From: Chloroflexota bacterium
GTDB taxonomy: Bacteria; Chloroflexota; Limnocylindria; Limnocylindrales; CSP1-4
DNA length: 9,893 nt
NCBI GenBank assembly: GCA_013695255.1
Contig: JACDAV010000061.1
Coordinates: 1 to 9,893, forward strand
Direction: 5' to 3'
Below are positions 6,901-9,893 of this stretch, in pieces. Under the pieces are notes generated by a model. That model saw nothing but the letters and a program-made list of their open reading frames with translations. It was not told where the DNA came from and ran no database searches. The stretch's first letter is position 1. The number at the start of each line of letters is the position of its first letter. A program made the translations under genes and the position numbers.

Positions 6901-8363
6901 CCGTTCCGCCCGACTTCGTGGCGGTCCTGCCGCTGGTCGCCGCCGTGCTGGCGGCGACGGCGGTCCTGCTGGTCGACCTCGCCCTGCCGGGCCGGCGGAC
7001 GGCCGTCCTGCTGACGGCCCTGGTCGCGCTGGCCGTCGTGGCACTGGCCGTGATCGCGATCGGGGGCGAGGAGCGGGTGGCGTTCGGCGGCGCCTACACC
7101 GTCGACGCGCTGACGACGTTCCTCCAGATCCTGTTCGTCGCGATCATCGCGCTGACGGTCATGTTCGGGCCGGACTACCTCGTCCCTCGGGGCCTGCCGG
7201 TCGCCGAGTTCGCCATCGTGCTCATCTTCGCCATGACCGGGGCGATGCTCCTGGCCGCCTCGACGGACCTGCTGCTGCTGTTCCTGGGTCTCGAGCTGAT
7301 GGTCCTGCCGGGCTATCTCCTGGCCGCCTTCCACAAGAGCGACGGCTACTCGACCGAGGGGGCGATCAAGTACTTCCTGCTCGGCTCGTTCTCGAGCGCC
7401 ATCTTCCTGTTCGGGCTGGCCTTCGTGTGGGGCCTGACCGGCTCGACGCGCGTCTCGGACGTGGCCGCCGTGCTCAGCACGTTCGCGGCGGGCCAGGGGA
7501 CGCTCTCGCCGGGCCTGGCCATGGGCCTGGCCTTCATGACGACCGGGGTCGCCTTCAAGATCGCGGCCGTGCCGTTCCACTACTGGACGCCGGATGCCTA
7601 CCAGGGCTCGCCGACCCCGGTCACCGGCTACCTGTCCGTGGGCCCGAAGATCGGCGCATTCGCGCTGATCCTGCGGCTGTTCGTCGAGGCCATGGGCCCG
7701 CTCCGCGCGGACTGGCTGCCGGTGGTGATCGTCCTCGCCGCGGCCACGATGACCCTCGGCAACCTCGTCGCCCTGACCCAGAACAACGTCAAGCGGATGC
7801 TGGCCTACTCGTCCATCGCCCACACGGGCTACATGCTCGTCGGGCTCGCCGCGTGGGCGGCCGGACGGATGGAGGGCCTCGAGGGGCTGCTCTACTACGG
7901 CGCGGCGTACTCGTTCATGAACCTGGGCGCGTTCGCCGTCGTCGCAGCCCTCCAGAAGCGGAGCGGCGTCACGTCAAACCTGGACACCTTCGCCGGGCTC
8001 GGTCGCCGCGAGCCCCTGCTGGGCGCGCTGATGGTGCTGTTCCTCCTGTCGCTCGTCGGCATCCCGCCGACCGCTGGCTTCTTCGCCAAGTTCTACGTGA
8101 TTCTGGCCGCCGTCGAGGCGGGCGGCGCCCTGAGCGTGCTCGCGGTGATCATGGTGCTCAACGCCGCAGCCGCCGCGTTCTACTACCTGCGGGTCGTGGT
8201 TTACATGTACATGCGCGATCCGGAGACCGAGCAGCCCGCGCTCCGGCACGGGCGGCTGGTGTGGGGTGGGCTGGCGGCGGCGACCGCGCTGACGATCCTG
8301 CTGGGGATCATCCAGGGCCCGTTGCTCGACATCGTGGGAGAGGCCGCGCGCGCGATCGGATAG
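6897..8363 (+). CDS. nuoN: NADH-quinone oxidoreductase subunit N (proximal proton-pumping antiporter-like subunit)
   Basis: The product has 488 residues, the normal NuoN length, and is strongly hydrophobic throughout. It is the antiporter-like pump nearest the quinone module in the complex I membrane arm. Family residues are visible: Glu133 in GLELMVLPGY, Lys158 in AIKYFLLGSF, Lys221 in KIAAVPFHYWTPDAYQGSPT (E. coli Lys217), Lys251 in GPKIGAF (E. coli Lys247) and Lys398 in FFAKFYV (E. coli Lys395). The PFHYWTPDAYQG-P-PVT string is a NuoN hallmark that separates it from NuoL and NuoM. ATG 6897 lies 22 bases after the nuoM stop and overlaps the stop of the nine-codon bridging ORF. A purine-poor, weak ribosome site precedes it. 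It is the last nuo gene here, as in the canonical nuoA-N order, and a GC-rich hairpin follows its TAG. Confidence 0.96.
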   Translation: MTVPPDFVAVLPLVAAVLAATAVLLVDLALPGRRTAVLLTALVALAVVALAVIAIGGEERVAFGGAYTVDALTTFLQILFVAIIALTVMFGPDYLVPRGLPVAEFAIVLIFAMTGAMLLAASTDLLLLFLGLELMVLPGYLLAAFHKSDGYSTEGAIKYFLLGSFSSAIFLFGLAFVWGLTGSTRVSDVAAVLSTFAAGQGTLSPGLAMGLAFMTTGVAFKIAAVPFHYWTPDAYQGSPTPVTGYLSVGPKIGAFALILRLFVEAMGPLRADWLPVVIVLAAATMTLGNLVALTQNNVKRMLAYSSIAHTGYMLVGLAAWAAGRMEGLEGLLYYGAAYSFMNLGAFAVVAALQKRSGVTSNLDTFAGLGRREPLLGALMVLFLLSLVGIPPTAGFFAKFYVILAAVEAGGALSVLAVIMVLNAAAAAFYYLRVVVYMYMRDPETEQPALRHGRLVWGGLAAATALTILLGIIQGPLLDIVGEAARAIG

Positions 8364-8373
8364 CGGGCGGAAT

Positions 8374-8404
8374 CCGACCCGGCCGCTCCCGGGGCCCGGA
8401 TCGG
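8374..8404 (+). terminator. GC-rich hairpin after nuoN (possible weak terminator or 3' end structure)
   Basis: The arms 8374-8384 and 8393-8404 can form ten base pairs with one C-A mismatch and one bulged C around an 8-base loop. It sits in the 54-base gap between nuoN and the GT20 gene. Only a TTT at 8411-8413 follows, not a proper T-run, so intrinsic termination is doubtful. In DNA this GC-rich, stems of this size also arise by chance. Confidence 0.3.
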
Positions 8405-8413
8405 GCATCCTTT

Positions 8414-8420
8414 GGAGGTG
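8414..8420 (+). promoter_or_regulatory. Consensus Shine-Dalgarno GGAGGTG at the GT20 gene start, placed for an out-of-frame ATG
   Basis: GGAGGTG is a near-perfect anti-16S match, but it overlaps the best in-frame start, GTG 8418, and so cannot serve it in the usual way. It is ideally spaced for ATG 8428, which is in another frame and closes at 8541 after 37 codons. The site therefore leaves the start of the downstream gene unsettled. Confidence 0.5.
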
Positions 8421-9893
8421 CCAGACGATGCCCGGACCGCGCTCCTGCACGAGCTGCTCGGAGACGCCGGCCGGCTCGTGGTCGTGTCCAACCGCGGACC
8501 GATCACGTTCCAGCGGGACGACGGCGCACCCGGCCGGCTGACGGCCTCGCGGGGCTCCGGCGGGCTCGTGACCGCGCTCGCCGAGCTGGGTCGGCACGCA
8601 CCGCTGACCTGGGTGGCGGCCTCCCTGACGGAAGGGGACCGAGCAGCGGCACGGGTCCTGGGCGACGGCAGGAACGGGCCGGGCGATGCCCGAATCCGGG
8701 ACCTCCTCGAGGAGATGCTGCCGGGCCAGGACGTGCGTCTCGTCTACGTGGGGCTGAGCGACGAGGTCTACGACCGTCACTACCGGATCTTCTCGAACCC
8801 CTTCCTGTGGTTCGTGCAGCACGAGATGTACGCCAACGCGTACGCGCCGACCATCGACGACGCGCTGATCGACGCCTGGCGCGGAGGCTACCGCCCGGCC
8901 AACCTCAAGCTGGCCGACGCGGCCGTCGAGGCCGCGGGGGACAGCCGGGACCCGGTGATCCTGCTCCAGGACTACCACCTCTACCTGGCGGCGGCGAGGA
9001 TCCGCGAGCGGCTGCCGAAGGCGACCATCCTCCACTTCAACCACATCCCCTGGCCGGCCGAGAGCCAGTGGCGGCTCATTCCCCAGTCGCTCCGCCGGCC
9101 CATCTGCGAGGGGCTCCTCGCCTGCGACATCGTCGGCCTCCAGACCGATCGCTACGCGTCCCACTTCCTCGACTCCGTGGCGAGCTTCGTGCGCGACGCG
9201 CGCGTGGATCGCGATGGGCGCAACGTCGTGTGGCGCGACCGGCGGATCCGCGTCCGGGCGTACCCGATCGCCGTCGACCCGGACGGGCTGGTCAGATTCG
9301 CGACCTCGGACGCGGTGGAGCAGCGCCTCGAGCGGCTCAACGAGCGGCTCGACCGCGCCGGCCGGCCGAGCCTGATCGTTCGCGCCGATCGGATCGAGCC
9401 GTCCAAGAACGCGCTCCGGGGGTTCCTGGCGCTCGAGGCCCTCCTCGAGCGGCGACCGGAGCTACGACAGCAGATCCGCTTCGTCGCCGTGCAGGCGCCG
9501 ACGCGAACGGAGATCTCGGAGTACGCCGAGTACGCGGCGGCCGTCCGGGAGGTGGTCGCGCGGATCAACGGGATGGCGGAGCCGGACGACCAGCCCATCT
9601 GGATCTACGACGGGTCGGACTACGCGATGGCGATCGCGGCGCTCCGGGTCGCGGACGTGGTGCTGGTCAATCCGCTGGTCGACGGGATGAACCTGGTGGC
9701 GAAGGAGGCGATCCTCGTCGGCGAGCGCGATCCGGTCCTCGTCCTGTCCGAGACGGCCGGTGCCGCCGAGCAGCTCGCCTCCGACGCGCTGTCGATCGCC
9801 GCGGCGGACGTCGTCGGCACCGCCGCCGCCCTCGAGCAGGGCCTGGCGATGCCGCTCGCCGAGCGCCGGACGCGGCTGCGGCGCCTGCGCGCC
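8418..9893 (+). CDS. otsA: GT20 family glycosyltransferase, trehalose-6-phosphate synthase-like (3' partial)
   Basis: The family makes trehalose 6-phosphate from a nucleotide-activated glucose and glucose 6-phosphate in the cytoplasm, for osmotic, desiccation or temperature stress. The 492 visible residues hold the GT20 landmarks: VVVSNRGP (Arg26, like E. coli Arg9), HYRIFSNPFLW (donor/acceptor Tyr and Trp), QDYHL with Asp185, HIPWP with His209, Arg325 and Lys330 in RADRIEPSKN (E. coli Arg262 and Lys267), and DGMNLVAKE with Asp422 and Glu430 (E. coli Asp361 and Glu369). RADRIEPSKN differs from the textbook RLDYSKG and marks a divergent subfamily, so donor and product are less certain; glucosylglycerol-phosphate synthase is a relative. 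The frame is closed upstream by the nuoN TAG. GTG 8418 is the best start, with TTG 8412 an alternative. The window ends before the stop, probably a few tens of residues short. It lies 54 bases after nuoN and may be transcribed separately. Confidence 0.85.
   Translation, partial: MPDDARTALLHELLGDAGRLVVVSNRGPITFQRDDGAPGRLTASRGSGGLVTALAELGRHAPLTWVAASLTEGDRAAARVLGDGRNGPGDARIRDLLEEMLPGQDVRLVYVGLSDEVYDRHYRIFSNPFLWFVQHEMYANAYAPTIDDALIDAWRGGYRPANLKLADAAVEAAGDSRDPVILLQDYHLYLAAARIRERLPKATILHFNHIPWPAESQWRLIPQSLRRPICEGLLACDIVGLQTDRYASHFLDSVASFVRDARVDRDGRNVVWRDRRIRVRAYPIAVDPDGLVRFATSDAVEQRLERLNERLDRAGRPSLIVRADRIEPSKNALRGFLALEALLERRPELRQQIRFVAVQAPTRTEISEYAEYAAAVREVVARINGMAEPDDQPIWIYDGSDYAMAIAALRVADVVLVNPLVDGMNLVAKEAILVGERDPVLVLSETAGAAEQLASDALSIAAADVVGTAAALEQGLAMPLAERRTRLRRLRA

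Noticed and set aside
6612..7823. Minus-strand ORF of 403 codons opposite nuoM and nuoN
   Set aside because: Spans a junction of two real genes and shows only low-complexity charged sequence, so it is a shadow.
7974..9164. Minus-strand ORF of 396 codons opposite nuoN and the GT20 gene
   Set aside because: It crosses the intergenic gap and two conserved plus-strand genes and has no recognisable domain.

Overview
The window is GC-rich bacterial DNA, with codons that nearly always end in G or C. All recognisable genes lie on the + strand and are tightly packed. The gene set is the distal half of a respiratory complex I (NADH-quinone oxidoreductase type) operon followed by a GT20 glycosyltransferase gene. 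High GC, GTG starts and the actinobacterial/Chloroflexota-like form of the GT20 protein suggest an uncultured Chloroflexota or a deep Actinomycetota lineage. That placement is inference and not secure.

Layout. Bases 1-2364 hold the 3' part of a large multidomain flavo-iron-sulfur gene that enters from the left. It carries the tail of a NuoG/hydrogenase-type [2Fe-2S] domain, a GltD-like FAD/NAD(P)H module and three ferredoxin-type [4Fe-4S] motifs, the last of which looks like NuoI. It ends in a His/Gly-rich tail. Then follow nuoJ (2371-2967), nuoK (2964-3275), nuoL (3289-5346), nuoM (5351-6874) and nuoN (6897-8363). The antiporter-type subunits keep all the key charged residues expected of active proton pumps. 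After a 54-base gap with a GC-rich hairpin comes a trehalose-6-phosphate-synthase-like gene (8418 to the window end). It is cut by the right edge, probably only a few tens of residues short.

Working together. NuoJ, K, L, M and N form most of the proton-pumping membrane arm. NuoA and NuoH are not in the window. The fused flavo-iron-sulfur protein sits where nuoG-nuoH-nuoI usually stand before nuoJ. It is therefore a candidate electron-input or electron-wiring subunit, possibly one that lets NADPH feed the chain. This is the most interesting signal in the window. A second pattern is that nuoK/nuoL and nuoM/nuoN are each bridged by a tiny ORF joined to both neighbours through ATGA overlaps, which suggests translational coupling. 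No RNA genes, mobile elements, CRISPR arrays or attachment sites were seen. Apart from the partial genes at the edges there is no gene-free stretch longer than 54 bases.
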